From Thermomonas sp. XSG (GTDB lineage Bacteria; Pseudomonadota; Gammaproteobacteria; Xanthomonadales; Xanthomonadaceae): DNA of 64,000 bases. The DNA is taken from NCBI RefSeq assembly GCF_014678725.1, contig NZ_CP061497.1, forward strand, positions 1,132,001-1,196,000. The letters are read 5' to 3'. The notes beneath the pieces were generated by a model. The model was not told the DNA's origin, did no database searches, and saw only the letters and a list, made by a program, of their open reading frames with translations. Positions 8,727 to 18,566 of this stretch are shown piece by piece. The position numbers and the translations under genes are program-made. Positions within the stretch are counted from its first letter, which is position 1; every line of letters begins with the position of its first letter.

Positions 8727-9833
8727 TTACCGCGCCGGCAGCACCACGTATTCCACCACTTCCAGCCCGAACCCGGCCAGCCCGACCTGCCGGCGCGGCG
8801 TGCCGAGCACGCGCAGGTGGCGCACGCCCAGCGCGGCCAGGATCTGCGAGCCGGCGCCGTTGCGCCGCCACTGCGCCAGCGCCCCGGCCTTGCTGGCGGG
8901 GGGCGCCGGCTGTTCGCGGATGCGCGCCAGGGTGGCCTCGGCGTCGGGCGCATCGCCCAGCAGCACCAGCACGCCGCGGCCGTCGGCGGCGATCATCGCC
9001 AGCACGTCGCCCACCAGCGGACCGAAGTCGGCGCGCCGCCAGTGCAGTGCGTCGGCCAGCGGGTTCTGCTGCTGCACCCGCACCAGCACCGGTTCGTCCC
9101 CGGCCACCTCGCCACGCACCAGCGCATAGTGCAGGCCGCGGGTGAGGCGGTCGCGCCAGGTATGCAGCTGGAAGCGACCGTGGTCGGTGTCGATCTCGCG
9201 GCTGTCGATGCACTCGACGGTGTGTTCGGTATCCAGCCGGTAGCGGATCAGATCCTCGATCGAGCCGATCTTCAGCCCGTGCTCGCGGGCGAACGCCTCC
9301 AGCTGCGGGCGGCGCGCCATGCTGCCGTCGGGGTTGAGGATCTCCACCAGCACGCCGGCCGGCTCGAAGCCCGCCAGCAGCGCCAGGTCGGCGGCCGCCT
9401 CGGTGTGGCCGGCGCGGTTGAGCACGCCGCCGGGCTGCGCCATCAGCGGGAAGATATGGCCCGGCTGGCTGAGGTCGGACGGCTTGGCGTCGGGGCGCAC
9501 GGCGGTGCGCACCGTATGCGCGCGATCGTAGGCGCTGATGCCGGTGGTGACGCCTTCGGCCGCCTCGATGCTGACGGTGAAGTTGGTGTGGTGCTGCGAG
9601 GTGTTGTCGCGCACCATCGGGTTCAGGCCCAGCTGCGCGCAGCGCTCGCGGGTCAACGACAGGCAGACCAGCCCACGCGCGTGGGTCACCATGAAGTTGA
9701 TGTCCGACGGCTTGACCAGTTCGGCGGCCATGATCAGGTCGCCTTCGTTCTCGCGGTCCTCGTCGTCGACCACCACCACCATGCGCCCGGCGCGCAGTTC
9801 TTCCAGCAGTTCCGGGATGCTTGCAAAGCTCAT
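8727..9833 (-). CDS. ribB: 3,4-dihydroxy-2-butanone-4-phosphate synthase with a degenerate GTP cyclohydrolase II domain
   Basis: The N-terminal half (about residues 1-200) is an intact DHBP synthase: DDEDRENEGDL at 23-33, MVTHARGLVCLSL near 50, and RAGHTEAAADL near 144. The C-terminal half (about 205-368) aligns with RibA, but the zinc-binding cysteines of GTP cyclohydrolase II are absent. The expected Cys-containing segment reads VQQQNPLADALHWRRADFG, so it should not open GTP. This matches the known RibBX class of hybrid proteins in gammaproteobacteria; a true ribA must lie elsewhere. The ATG overlaps the ribE stop (ATGA). Confidence 0.93.
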   Translation of the reverse strand: MSFASIPELLEELRAGRMVVVVDDEDRENEGDLIMAAELVKPSDINFMVTHARGLVCLSLTRERCAQLGLNPMVRDNTSQHHTNFTVSIEAAEGVTTGISAYDRAHTVRTAVRPDAKPSDLSQPGHIFPLMAQPGGVLNRAGHTEAAADLALLAGFEPAGVLVEILNPDGSMARRPQLEAFAREHGLKIGSIEDLIRYRLDTEHTVECIDSREIDTDHGRFQLHTWRDRLTRGLHYALVRGEVAGDEPVLVRVQQQNPLADALHWRRADFGPLVGDVLAMIAADGRGVLVLLGDAPDAEATLARIREQPAPPASKAGALAQWRRNGAGSQILAALGVRHLRVLGTPRRQVGLAGFGLEVVEYVVLPAR

Positions 9834-10432
9834 GTCCAGTCCTTCGTTGCCTGCAGGCGCTCTGCATAGCGCGCCAGCAGGTCCACTTCGATGTTGACCG
9901 CGTCGCCGACCTGCAGCGCGCGGAAGGCGGTGTGTTCCACCGTGTGCGGGATCAGCGCGACCTCGAAACCGGTGTCGTCGGCGGCGTTCACGGTCAGGCT
10001 GACGCCGTCCACGCAGACCGAACCCTTGTGGGCGATGTAGCGCAGCAGCGGCCGCGGCGCCGAAAACCGCCAACGCACCGCACGCGCGTCGTCCCAGCGC
10101 CGCTCGGCGCTGGCCAGCCCGTCCACGTGGCCGCTGACCAGATGGCCGCCGAGTCGGTCGGTGGGCAGCATGGCGCGCTCTAGGTTCACCGGCGCGCCGA
10201 TGGCCAGCCGGCCCAGCGTGGTCAGTGCCAGCGTTTCGTTGGAGGCATCGACGGCGAAGCTTGTCGCGTCGAATTCGACCACGGTGAGGCAGCAGCCGTT
10301 GACCGCGATGCTTTCGCCCAGCTGCACGCCGTCAAACGGCAGGGTGCCGGCGTCGATCACCAGGCGGGCATCGCCGCCGCGGGTTTCGCGCGATTCCAGC
10401 CGGCCGACGCCGGCGATCAGTCCCGTGAACAT
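9830..10432 (-). CDS. ribE: Riboflavin synthase subunit alpha
   Basis: A 200-residue protein with the internal duplication typical of riboflavin synthase. Copy one begins MFTGLIAGVGRLES and contains SIAVNGCCLTVVE; copy two contains GHVDGLA and GSVCVDGVSLTVNAADD. It makes riboflavin by dismutation of two lumazine molecules. Its 3' end overlaps the ribB start by 4 bases and its ATG is one base after the stop of the methyltransferase gene, so it is embedded in a tightly packed operon. Confidence 0.96.
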   Translation of the reverse strand: MFTGLIAGVGRLESRETRGGDARLVIDAGTLPFDGVQLGESIAVNGCCLTVVEFDATSFAVDASNETLALTTLGRLAIGAPVNLERAMLPTDRLGGHLVSGHVDGLASAERRWDDARAVRWRFSAPRPLLRYIAHKGSVCVDGVSLTVNAADDTGFEVALIPHTVEHTAFRALQVGDAVNIEVDLLARYAERLQATKDWT

Positions 10433-10433
10433 G

Positions 10434-11180
10434 TCAGTGCGGTTTCCTGAAGGCGTGCACGAACAGCGGCCAGCGCAGCGCGAGCGCGCCGGCATCGCCC
10501 CACGCATTGGCGAATTCCGCAGCCAGGGCGGCCACCGCATCGCGGCCGGTCGCCTCGCGATGGCGCTTGGCAGCCGAATAGCTGGCGAAGTAGGCGAGCA
10601 GGCGCGGCAGCGGCCACTGCGCGGTCAGCGCGAAGGCCGGCGCGTCGATGCGCGGGAACGGCCAGGCGTAGCCGGCGTAGGCGGCGTCGACGTCGCCGCG
10701 CTCGGTCGGCCAGTGCGGGCGGATCGCCTCCTGCAGCGCGGCATTGACCGCTTCGATCGATGTCGGCACCTGGATGTCCTGGTACCCCCAGACCACCAGC
10801 ACGCCACCCGGCTTCAGCACCCGCGCGACCTCGGCGAAATACGCGCGACGGTCGAACCAGTGCAGCGCCTGCGCCACGCAGGCGGCATCGGCGCTGGCAT
10901 CCGGCAGGCCGCAGGTTTCGGCAGGCTCGACGCGGAAGTCGGCATTCGCGATTGCCGGTGCCTGCGCGATCTGCGCCGCGCTGGGATCGGTGGCGTTTAC
11001 GCGCCCGAAGCGCGCGGCGAGGTCCCGCGTGGCCTGGCCGCTGCCGCAGCCGGCTTCCCAGCACAGCCCGGGCGACGGGGCGACGCCGACGATCCAGTCG
11101 AACAGCGCCGACGGATACTCGGGCCGGGCGGCGGCGTAGTCGCCGGCAACCGCCGAGAAATGATCCTTGAACACGTTCAC
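10434..11180 (-). CDS. Class I SAM-dependent methyltransferase
   Basis: A 248-residue protein with a class I methyltransferase core: CWEAGCGSGQAT (motif I, residues 40-51), a conserved Asp in NATDPS (motif II), ACVAQALHWFD (motif IV) and RVLKPGGVLVVW (motif post-I). This pattern is the Methyltransf_11 type found in many small-molecule methyltransferases. No substrate can be inferred. It lies inside the riboflavin operon between ribD and ribE with a 4-base overlap to ribD and a 1-base gap to ribE. A flavin link is not implied by its sequence. Confidence 0.8.
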   Translation of the reverse strand: MNVFKDHFSAVAGDYAAARPEYPSALFDWIVGVAPSPGLCWEAGCGSGQATRDLAARFGRVNATDPSAAQIAQAPAIANADFRVEPAETCGLPDASADAACVAQALHWFDRRAYFAEVARVLKPGGVLVVWGYQDIQVPTSIEAVNAALQEAIRPHWPTERGDVDAAYAGYAWPFPRIDAPAFALTAQWPLPRLLAYFASYSAAKRHREATGRDAVAALAAEFANAWGDAGALALRWPLFVHAFRKPH

Positions 11181-12283
11181 GCCGACTCCGGGCGCAGCAG
11201 CAGGCGGAAGTCCTCGCCCACCACGGTGCTTTCGATGCGCCGCATCTTCAGCCGCTGCGCCATCGCGTCGATGTGCAGGCCGTCGAACAGCGGGCGTGCG
11301 CGCGGGCCCAGCAGCACCGGCGCCACGTACAGCAGCAGTTCGTCGACCAGCCCGGCATCGAGGAAGGCGCCGGCCAGGGTGGCGCCGGCCTCCAGCTGCA
11401 CCTCATTGATCCCGCGGCCCGCCAACAGGCGCAGCACCGCATCGAGGTCGAAGCGGGTGCCCTGCACCGGCACCGCCACGCGATCGATCTCCAACCCGCG
11501 CGGCAGCCGGGCATCCGGCGCGTGGATGTACAGGGTGGGCGCATCGCCTTCACGCACGCGGCCGCGCGCCACGGTGGCCAGGCCGGGGTCCAGCACCACC
11601 CGCAGCGGCGGCAGGAAGTCGCTGCCATCCTCCAGACGCACGGTGAGCTGCGGGTCGTCGGCCAGCACGGTGCCGGCACCGGTCAGCAGCGCGCCGCTGC
11701 GCGCACGCCAGCGCTGCACGTCGTGGCGCGAAGCCTCGCCGCTGATCCACTTGGAATCGCCGGAGGCCATCGCGGTGCGGCCGTCCAGGCTGGTCGCCAG
11801 CTTGACCCGCAGCCACGGGCGCCCGCGCTCGACACGGGCCAGGAAGCCGCGGTTGAGCTCGCGCGCCTGCGCTTCCATCAAGCCGTGTTCGACCACGATC
11901 CCGGCCGCCTGCAGGCGTTCGAAACCGGCGCCGTCCACCGACGGGAACGGATCGCGCATGGCCGCGACCACCCGCGCCACCCCGGCCGCCACCAGCGCCT
12001 CAGCGCACGGCGGCGTGCTGCCATGGTGCGCGCACGGCTCCAGGCTGACGTAGGCGGTGGCGCCGCGCGCCCGGTCGCCGGCGGCCTCCAGCGCGAACAC
12101 CTCCGCATGCGGCCCGCCCTTGCGCTGGTGCCAGCCCTCGCCGACCACCTCGCCATCGCGGGCGATGACGCAGCCCACCATGGGGTTGGGACGCGCCGTG
12201 TACGCACCGCGCTCGGCCAGGCGCAACGCGCGCGCCATCAGCGCGTGGTCGGTGGCGGAAAACGAGAAGGGGGTCGGAGTCAC
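11177..12283 (-). CDS. ribD: Bifunctional diaminohydroxyphosphoribosylaminopyrimidine deaminase / 5-amino-6-(5-phosphoribosylamino)uracil reductase
   Basis: A 368-residue protein. The N-terminal deaminase has the zinc motif [10 protein letters not shown] (His, Glu) and [11 protein letters not shown] (two Cys). The C-terminal reductase shows [18 protein letters not shown] and [15 protein letters not shown]. It performs steps two and three of riboflavin synthesis. The start is a GTG whose bases overlap the nrdR stop (GTGA). The first seven codons lie inside the palindromic repeat at 12267-12343, so both this N-terminus and the NrdR tail come from repeat sequence. Confidence 0.95.
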   Translation of the reverse strand: MTPTPFSFSATDHALMARALRLAERGAYTARPNPMVGCVIARDGEVVGEGWHQRKGGPHAEVFALEAAGDRARGATAYVSLEPCAHHGSTPPCAEALVAAGVARVVAAMRDPFPSVDGAGFERLQAAGIVVEHGLMEAQARELNRGFLARVERGRPWLRVKLATSLDGRTAMASGDSKWISGEASRHDVQRWRARSGALLTGAGTVLADDPQLTVRLEDGSDFLPPLRVVLDPGLATVARGRVREGDAPTLYIHAPDARLPRGLEIDRVAVPVQGTRFDLDAVLRLLAGRGINEVQLEAGATLAGAFLDAGLVDELLLYVAPVLLGPRARPLFDGLHIDAMAQRLKMRRIESTVVGEDFRLLLRPESA

Positions 12284-12343
12284 TTTTCCTTGTCCTTGCC
12301 CGGCTTGGCAGTAGGGCGGGGGAAAAGTGGCTCTGACCCCTTT
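12267..12343. repeat. REP-like inverted repeat at the nrdR/ribD junction
   Basis: The plus-strand arm GGGGTCGGAGTCACTTTTCC (12270-12289) is mirrored by GGAAAAGTGGCTCTGACCCC (12321-12340). About 20 of 22 positions can pair, with a 31-base loop. The arms resemble GGGGTCAGAGCCACTTTTCC-type palindromes that recur as dispersed elements in xanthomonad genomes. That recurrence is recalled knowledge, not checked here. The element lies within coding sequence: one arm encodes part of the NrdR tail and the other spans the nrdR stop and ribD start. Confidence 0.75.
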
Positions 12344-12831
12344 TTCTCCTCCAGCAGCGGCAACTGGCCCTCGCCGGGGAGATCGCGCTCCAGCCGATCC
12401 AGTTCCTCGCGGAAATCGGCCACGTCCTCGAAGCTGCGATAGACCGAGGCGAAGCGCACGTAGCCGACGTGATCGAGCTTGCGCAGCTCGGCCATCACGA
12501 ATTCACCGACGCGGCGCGCCGGGATCTCGCGCTCGGCCGCCATCCGCAGCTGGTGCACGACCGCCCGCACCGCGGCCTCGATCTGCTCCTCGGAAACCGG
12601 CCGCTTCTGCAGCGCTCGGTCGAAGCTGGTGCGCAGCTTGCGCGCATCGAAGGCTTCGCGGCGGCCATCGGACTTGACGATGGCGGGCAGCTTCAGCTCG
12701 ATGGTCTCGAGGGTGGAGAAACGCTCGCCGCAGGCCTCGCAGACGCGCCGGCGGCGGATCGTGGCGCCGTCCTCCGACACCCGCGAATCGATCACGCGGG
12801 TGTCGCTGTGCTGGCAGAAAGGGCAATGCAT
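12280..12831 (-). CDS. nrdR: Transcriptional repressor NrdR
   Basis: A 183-residue protein with a zinc ribbon (Cys3, Cys6, Cys31, Cys34) followed by an ATP-cone domain (about residues 49-139). NrdR represses ribonucleotide reductase genes in response to nucleotide occupancy of the ATP-cone. Family members usually end soon after residue 150. Here a Lys/Glu/Pro-rich tail of about 25 residues is added by read-through of a palindromic repeat. It sits 37 bases after glyA and its TGA overlaps the ribD GTG. Confidence 0.96.
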   Translation of the reverse strand: MHCPFCQHSDTRVIDSRVSEDGATIRRRRVCEACGERFSTLETIELKLPAIVKSDGRREAFDARKLRTSFDRALQKRPVSEEQIEAAVRAVVHQLRMAAEREIPARRVGEFVMAELRKLDHVGYVRFASVYRSFEDVADFREELDRLERDLPGEGQLPLLEEKKGSEPLFPRPTAKPGKDKEK

Positions 12832-12868
12832 GGATCGAAGACGCGACCGCGCGGGCCTGTCCCTGCCC

Positions 12869-14137
12869 TCAGCCGTAGACCGGGAACTGCTTGCACTGCT
12901 TCTCGACGTTCGCGCGCACGCCGGCGATCACGTTCTCGTCGTTCGGGTTGTCCAGCACGTCGCAGATCCACTCGGCCAGCGCCACGCAGTCGGCTTCCTT
13001 GTAGCCGCGGGTGGTGACCGCCGGGGTGCCGATGCGCAGGCCGGAGGTGACGAAGGGCTTGCGGGGGTCGTTCGGCACCGAGTTCTTGTTGACGGTGATG
13101 TGGGCCTTGCCCAGCGCCTCCTCGGCCTGCTTGCCGGAGACGTCCTTGCCGATCATGTCGACCAGCATCAGGTGGTTCTGGGTGCCGCCGGAAACGATCT
13201 TGTAGCCGCGGGCGATGATCACCTTCGCCATCGCCTGCGCGTTCTTCACGACCTGCTGCTGGTAGTCCCTGAAGGCCGGCTCCAGCGCTTCCTTGAACGC
13301 CACCGCCTTGGCGGCGATCACGTGCATCAGCGGGCCGCCCTGGATGCCGGGGAACACGATCGACTGCAGCTTCTTCTCGATCTCCTCGGCCTGCTCGCCC
13401 ATCGCGGCGCGGCTGGCGACGATGATGCCGCCACGCGGGCCGCGCAGGGTCTTGTGGGTGGTGGAGGTGACCACGTGCGCGTGCGGCAGCGGGCTGGGGT
13501 ACACGCCGGCGGCAATCAGGCCGGCCACGTGCGCCATGTCCACGAACAGGTAGGCACCGACCTTGTCGGCGATGGCGCGGAAGCGCGCCCAGTCGACGAC
13601 CTGCGAGTAGGCGGAGAAGCCGGCGACGACCATCTTCGGCTTGTGCTCCAGCGCCAGTCGCTCGACTTCGTCGTAGTCGATCAGGCCTTGGTCGTTGACG
13701 CCGTACTGGATGGCGTTGAGCAGCTTGCCGGAGATGTTGACCTTGGCGCCATGGGTCAGGTGGCCGCCGTGCGCCAGTGACATGCCGAGGATGGTGTCGC
13801 CGGGCTGCAGCAGCGCGAAGTACACCGCCTGGTTGGCCTGCGAGCCGGAGTGCGGCTGCACGTTGGCGTAGTCGGCGCCGAACAGCTGCTTCAGGCGCTC
13901 GATGGCCAGGTTCTCGGCCACGTCCACGTATTCGCAGCCACCGTAGTAGCGCTTGCCCGGGTAGCCTTCGGCGTACTTGTTGGTCATCTGGCTGCCCTGC
14001 GCTTCCATCACCCGCGGGCTGGCGTAGTTCTCGGAGGCGATCAGCTCGACATGGTCTTCCTGGCGGCGGTCCTCGGCGGCGATGGCCTTGGCCAGTTCGG
14101 GGTCGAAAGCGGCAAGCGTGTCGGCGCGGGAGAACAT
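12869..14137 (-). CDS. glyA: Serine hydroxymethyltransferase
   Basis: A 422-residue PLP enzyme with [11 protein letters not shown] near residue 33, YPGKRYYGG near 57, [11 protein letters not shown] near 98 and [15 protein letters not shown]. The Lys in THKT is the PLP lysine, near 230. It interconverts serine and glycine and is the main source of 5,10-methylenetetrahydrofolate. A GGAG ribosome site lies about 10 bases before the ATG at 14137. It is the first gene of the operon reading into nrdR and the rib genes. Confidence 0.98.
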   Translation of the reverse strand: MFSRADTLAAFDPELAKAIAAEDRRQEDHVELIASENYASPRVMEAQGSQMTNKYAEGYPGKRYYGGCEYVDVAENLAIERLKQLFGADYANVQPHSGSQANQAVYFALLQPGDTILGMSLAHGGHLTHGAKVNISGKLLNAIQYGVNDQGLIDYDEVERLALEHKPKMVVAGFSAYSQVVDWARFRAIADKVGAYLFVDMAHVAGLIAAGVYPSPLPHAHVVTSTTHKTLRGPRGGIIVASRAAMGEQAEEIEKKLQSIVFPGIQGGPLMHVIAAKAVAFKEALEPAFRDYQQQVVKNAQAMAKVIIARGYKIVSGGTQNHLMLVDMIGKDVSGKQAEEALGKAHITVNKNSVPNDPRKPFVTSGLRIGTPAVTTRGYKEADCVALAEWICDVLDNPNDENVIAGVRANVEKQCKQFPVYG

Positions 14138-14175
14138 GGGGGCGAGCTCCGGGAAGGGGGACGTGGGGAAGCTGA

Positions 14176-14181
14176 ATTCTA
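14176..14181 (-). promoter_or_regulatory. Possible -10 box for glyA
   Basis: On the minus strand TAGAAT lies 38 bases before the glyA ATG. No recognisable -35 stands at the right distance. Because nine genes follow with gaps of at most 44 bases, this would drive the whole glyA-nrdR-rib-nusB-thiL operon. Confidence 0.35.
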
Positions 14182-14235
14182 GCCCGTTTCGCGCCCGTTC
14201 CCGGCCATTTCCCCGCCGCAACTGTCCGTTCCAGC

Positions 14236-14241
14236 TATAAT
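14236..14241 (+). promoter_or_regulatory. -10 box of the ettA promoter
   Basis: A perfect TATAAT lies 67 bases before the ettA start. No good -35 is seen 16-18 bases upstream. The transcript would start near 14248. Confidence 0.55.
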
Positions 14242-14308
14242 TTCCGCATCCCGAAATCCCTTCGCGGCCCTGCCCGGTGTAGGCCGCCGCCGTACGCCCG
14301 GAGCGCGC

Positions 14309-15973
<1,665 letters not shown>

Positions 15974-15980
15974 CGGCCCG

Positions 15981-16004
15981 GACGCCCACGGCAACGTGGG
16001 CGTC
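15981..16004 (+). terminator. Hairpin after ettA
   Basis: GACGCCCAC and GTGGGCGTC form a perfect 9-bp stem around a 6-base loop 8 bases after the ettA stop. No T-run follows, so termination would be weak or the hairpin may only stabilise the mRNA before pyrF. Confidence 0.5.
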
Positions 16005-16027
16005 CCTGCATGCAGGAGGAGGACACC

Positions 16028-16843
16028 ATGGGCTTCATCGACAAACTGCGCGCCCGCTGGCGCGACGCCGACACCCTGCTCTGCGTCGGCCTCGATCCCG
16101 ATCCGGCGAAGTTCCCAGACCGCTTCGTCGACGATCCGGACGCGCTGTTCGCCTTCTGCCGCGACATCGCCGATGCCACCGCGGAGTACGCCTGCGCGTT
16201 CAAGCCACAGATCGCCTACTTCGCCGCCCACAACGACGGCGAGGCGCAGCTGCAGCGACTGATCGCCCACCTCAACGGCGCGCACCCGGACGTGCCGGTG
16301 ATCCTCGACGCCAAGCGCGGCGATATCGGCAGCACCGCGCAGCAGTACGCCTGCGAAGCGTTCGAGCGTTTCGGTGCGGATGCGGTGACGCTGAACCCGT
16401 ACATGGGGCGCGACTCCGCCGATCCGTTCCTGCAGTACAACGACCGCGGCTGCGTGTTCCTCTGCCACACCTCCAACCCCGGCGCGCGCGACTTCCAGGA
16501 GCTGCTGGTGGACGGCGCGCCGCTGTACCAGCACATCGCCCGCGCCATCGCCGGTGAGTGGAACGGCGATGGCAACTGCGCGCTGGTGGTGGGTGCGACC
16601 TTCCCGGAAGAGCTCGCCGTGATCCGCGGGATCGTAGGCGACATGCCGCTGCTGATCCCCGGCGTGGGCGCGCAGGGCGGCGACGTCGAGGCGGTGGTGC
16701 GCAACGGCAGGACCGCGGACGGTACCGGGCTGATGATCAACTCCTCGCGCGGCATCCTGTATGCCTCGCGCGGTGAAGGCTATGCCGAAGCGGCGGCCGA
16801 TGCGGCAAGGTCGCTGCGCGACGAGATCAACCGCTACCGCTGA
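16028..16843 (+). CDS. pyrF: Orotidine-5'-phosphate decarboxylase
   Basis: A 271-residue enzyme of the longer OMP decarboxylase group, with [12 protein letters not shown] near residue 20, [14 protein letters not shown] near 95 (catalytic Asp-Lys pair) and [13 protein letters not shown] near 215. It makes UMP in the last step of pyrimidine synthesis. The start is the ATG at 16028, preceded by a strong AGGAGGA site 7-13 bases upstream; an earlier in-frame ATG overlaps that ribosome site and is rejected. Confidence 0.96.
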   Translation: MGFIDKLRARWRDADTLLCVGLDPDPAKFPDRFVDDPDALFAFCRDIADATAEYACAFKPQIAYFAAHNDGEAQLQRLIAHLNGAHPDVPVILDAKRGDIGSTAQQYACEAFERFGADAVTLNPYMGRDSADPFLQYNDRGCVFLCHTSNPGARDFQELLVDGAPLYQHIARAIAGEWNGDGNCALVVGATFPEELAVIRGIVGDMPLLIPGVGAQGGDVEAVVRNGRTADGTGLMINSSRGILYASRGEGYAEAAADAARSLRDEINRYR

Positions 16844-16878
16844 CCGCTATCGCGCCAGCGGCATGAAAGCGGGCGCGA

Positions 16879-17715
16879 TCAGCGGCGCAGCGCCGCGCGC
16901 AGGGCCGCCAGCGGGAAGCGCCCCCAGATCATCGCGAACACCGCAGCGCGGGTGAGGCGCCCGCGCCGGGTGGCCTCGAACCTGCGGAAGTACCGCCACA
17001 GGCCGCGGTGCTTGTGCCATTCGACGAACAGCGGCCGCGCGCGCGACGATACCCCGCGCACGTGCAGGACCTCGACCTCGTTGGCGATGGCGACCACGCC
17101 ACCGGACTGGCGGGCGCGGCGGCACAGGTCCAGGTCTTCGGCGTGCAGGCGATAGCCCTCGTCGAAGCCGCCGATGCGCGCGAACAGCGCCCGCGGCAGC
17201 AGCATCAGCGCTCCCGATATCGCATCCACCTGCTGCAGCGGCCTGGCCGGATCCCGCTGGATGGACAGTTCGCGGGCGCCGCGGGAACGCAGCATCGCGG
17301 CGAAGTCCGGATCGCGCCGGCGCGCGGCAGCATCCAGCGCGCCGTCCTCGCCGCGCAGCACGCCGCCCACCAGCGCATCGCCCAGGGTGAGGGCGGCACC
17401 ACGCAACCGTGCCAGCGTGTCCGCTTCGATGAAACAGTCGGGATTGACGAAGGCCAGCCACGGCGCGGTGCTGGCCGCCGCACCCTGGTTGCAGGCCACC
17501 GCGAAGCCGGGGTTGTCCGGGTTGGCGATGAAGCGCAGGCGCGGATCGGCCAGCGCGTGGCGCTGCACGAGGTCGATGCTTGCATCTCGCGAGGCATTGT
17601 CGACGACCCGGATCTCCTCCACGTCCTGCGCCGCGCGCAGCCGCGACAGGCACTCGTCCAGGGTCTCCTCGCTGTCGTAGGCGACCACGACGACGGCGAT
17701 GCCGGCATCGCTCAC
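16879..17715 (-). CDS. Family 2 glycosyltransferase
   Basis: A 278-residue GT-A enzyme. It has IAVVVVAYDSEETLDECLSRL at the N-terminus, EIRVVDNASRDAS near residue 35, and FVNPDCFIEADTL near 90, where the NPD motif takes the DxD position. GALMLLPRALFARIGGFDEGYRLHAEDLDLCRRAR near 170-205 matches the rhamnosyltransferase-like branch. The GTG start at 17715 overlaps the stop of the preceding gene (GTGA). Together with 17712-18566 it forms the distal end of the type II secretion operon, so a role in glycosylating secreted or surface material is possible but only inferred. Confidence 0.82.
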   Translation of the reverse strand: MSDAGIAVVVVAYDSEETLDECLSRLRAAQDVEEIRVVDNASRDASIDLVQRHALADPRLRFIANPDNPGFAVACNQGAAASTAPWLAFVNPDCFIEADTLARLRGAALTLGDALVGGVLRGEDGALDAAARRRDPDFAAMLRSRGARELSIQRDPARPLQQVDAISGALMLLPRALFARIGGFDEGYRLHAEDLDLCRRARQSGGVVAIANEVEVLHVRGVSSRARPLFVEWHKHRGLWRYFRRFEATRRGRLTRAAVFAMIWGRFPLAALRAALRR

Positions 17716-18566
17716 GACGCCCCCGCGAACAGGTCGGCCTGCGGCGGCAGGCGCGCCAGATGCGCGAGTTCCTCGCCCAACCGGGCCCGCAACGCGCGCT
17801 GCGGGTCGTCCATCAGGCAGTGTGCGATGCGTGCGTGCCAGGCTGGCCAGCGCGCGCACAGTGCGTCCATGTCGCCCTCGCGCGGCGCGCCTTCGGCGGC
17901 GCGCAGGACGAAGGCGGTTTCGCACAGCACGTTGCGCCCGCCCAGTCCGGCCATGCGCAGGCTCAGGTCGATCAAGGCCGCATACCAGGAACGATAGCTG
18001 GCGGCGTCCAGCCCGCCTGCCTGCACGCGGGCGCGGCCGCGCAGCAGCACCGCATGGCCCACCGCGGCCGGCAGATCGGGATGCATCGGCGGCAGCAGCG
18101 CGCAGGCCTGGGCCAGCAGCGACGGCGGGTATTCCAGTGCGGTGATCTCTCCGATCCGCGGCCACGCGGCCGCCTCGCCGGCATTGCTCCACGGCGTGGC
18201 GCTGGCGATCGCCGGATCGCGCGCCAGGCACTCGGCCAGCCGCTCCAGCCAGCCCGGTACCGGCGCCGCGTCGCTGGCCAGCACCGCCACGTCGGCGTCT
18301 GCGCAGGCGCGCAGCGCCTCGTCCATGTGCGCGGCCTCGCCCAGCGGCGCGGCGCGGCGGGTATGCGCGGCCTGCAGGCGGGTGCGCGCCAGCCAGCCTT
18401 CGATGAGGGCGACGCCGCGCGGCCCGGCCTGGGCGTTGTCCGCCAGCCACACCCGCGTGCCCGCAGGCGTGCCGGCATCGAGTGCCGCCAGGCAGGCGTC
18501 GAGTGCGTCCTCGTCGGTGCCCACCGGCACCAGCACGATCGGCAGGGCGGGATCGCTGCGGCTCAC
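17712..18566 (-). CDS. Putative glycosyltransferase (GT-A like), coupled to gspD
   Basis: A 284-residue protein with a GT2-like layout: IVLVPVGTDEDALDACLAAL at the N-terminus, then ADVAVLASDAAPVPGWLERLAECLARDP near residue 95, and ATPWSNAGEAAAWP near 130. The last segment is typical of large GT2 proteins. The usual DxD is replaced by SDA, so metal or sugar-nucleotide binding may differ. The GTG start overlaps the gspD stop codon (GTGA), and its own stop overlaps the next glycosyltransferase start. That makes a three-gene coupled unit. No close functional match is recognised. Confidence 0.65.
   Translation of the reverse strand: MSRSDPALPIVLVPVGTDEDALDACLAALDAGTPAGTRVWLADNAQAGPRGVALIEGWLARTRLQAAHTRRAAPLGEAAHMDEALRACADADVAVLASDAAPVPGWLERLAECLARDPAIASATPWSNAGEAAAWPRIGEITALEYPPSLLAQACALLPPMHPDLPAAVGHAVLLRGRARVQAGGLDAASYRSWYAALIDLSLRMAGLGGRNVLCETAFVLRAAEGAPREGDMDALCARWPAWHARIAHCLMDDPQRALRARLGEELAHLARLPPQADLFAGAS

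Noticed and set aside
12832-14308. Glycine or FMN riboswitch sought upstream of glyA and the rib genes
   Set aside because: No conserved aptamer blocks were found in the glyA leader or inside the operon.
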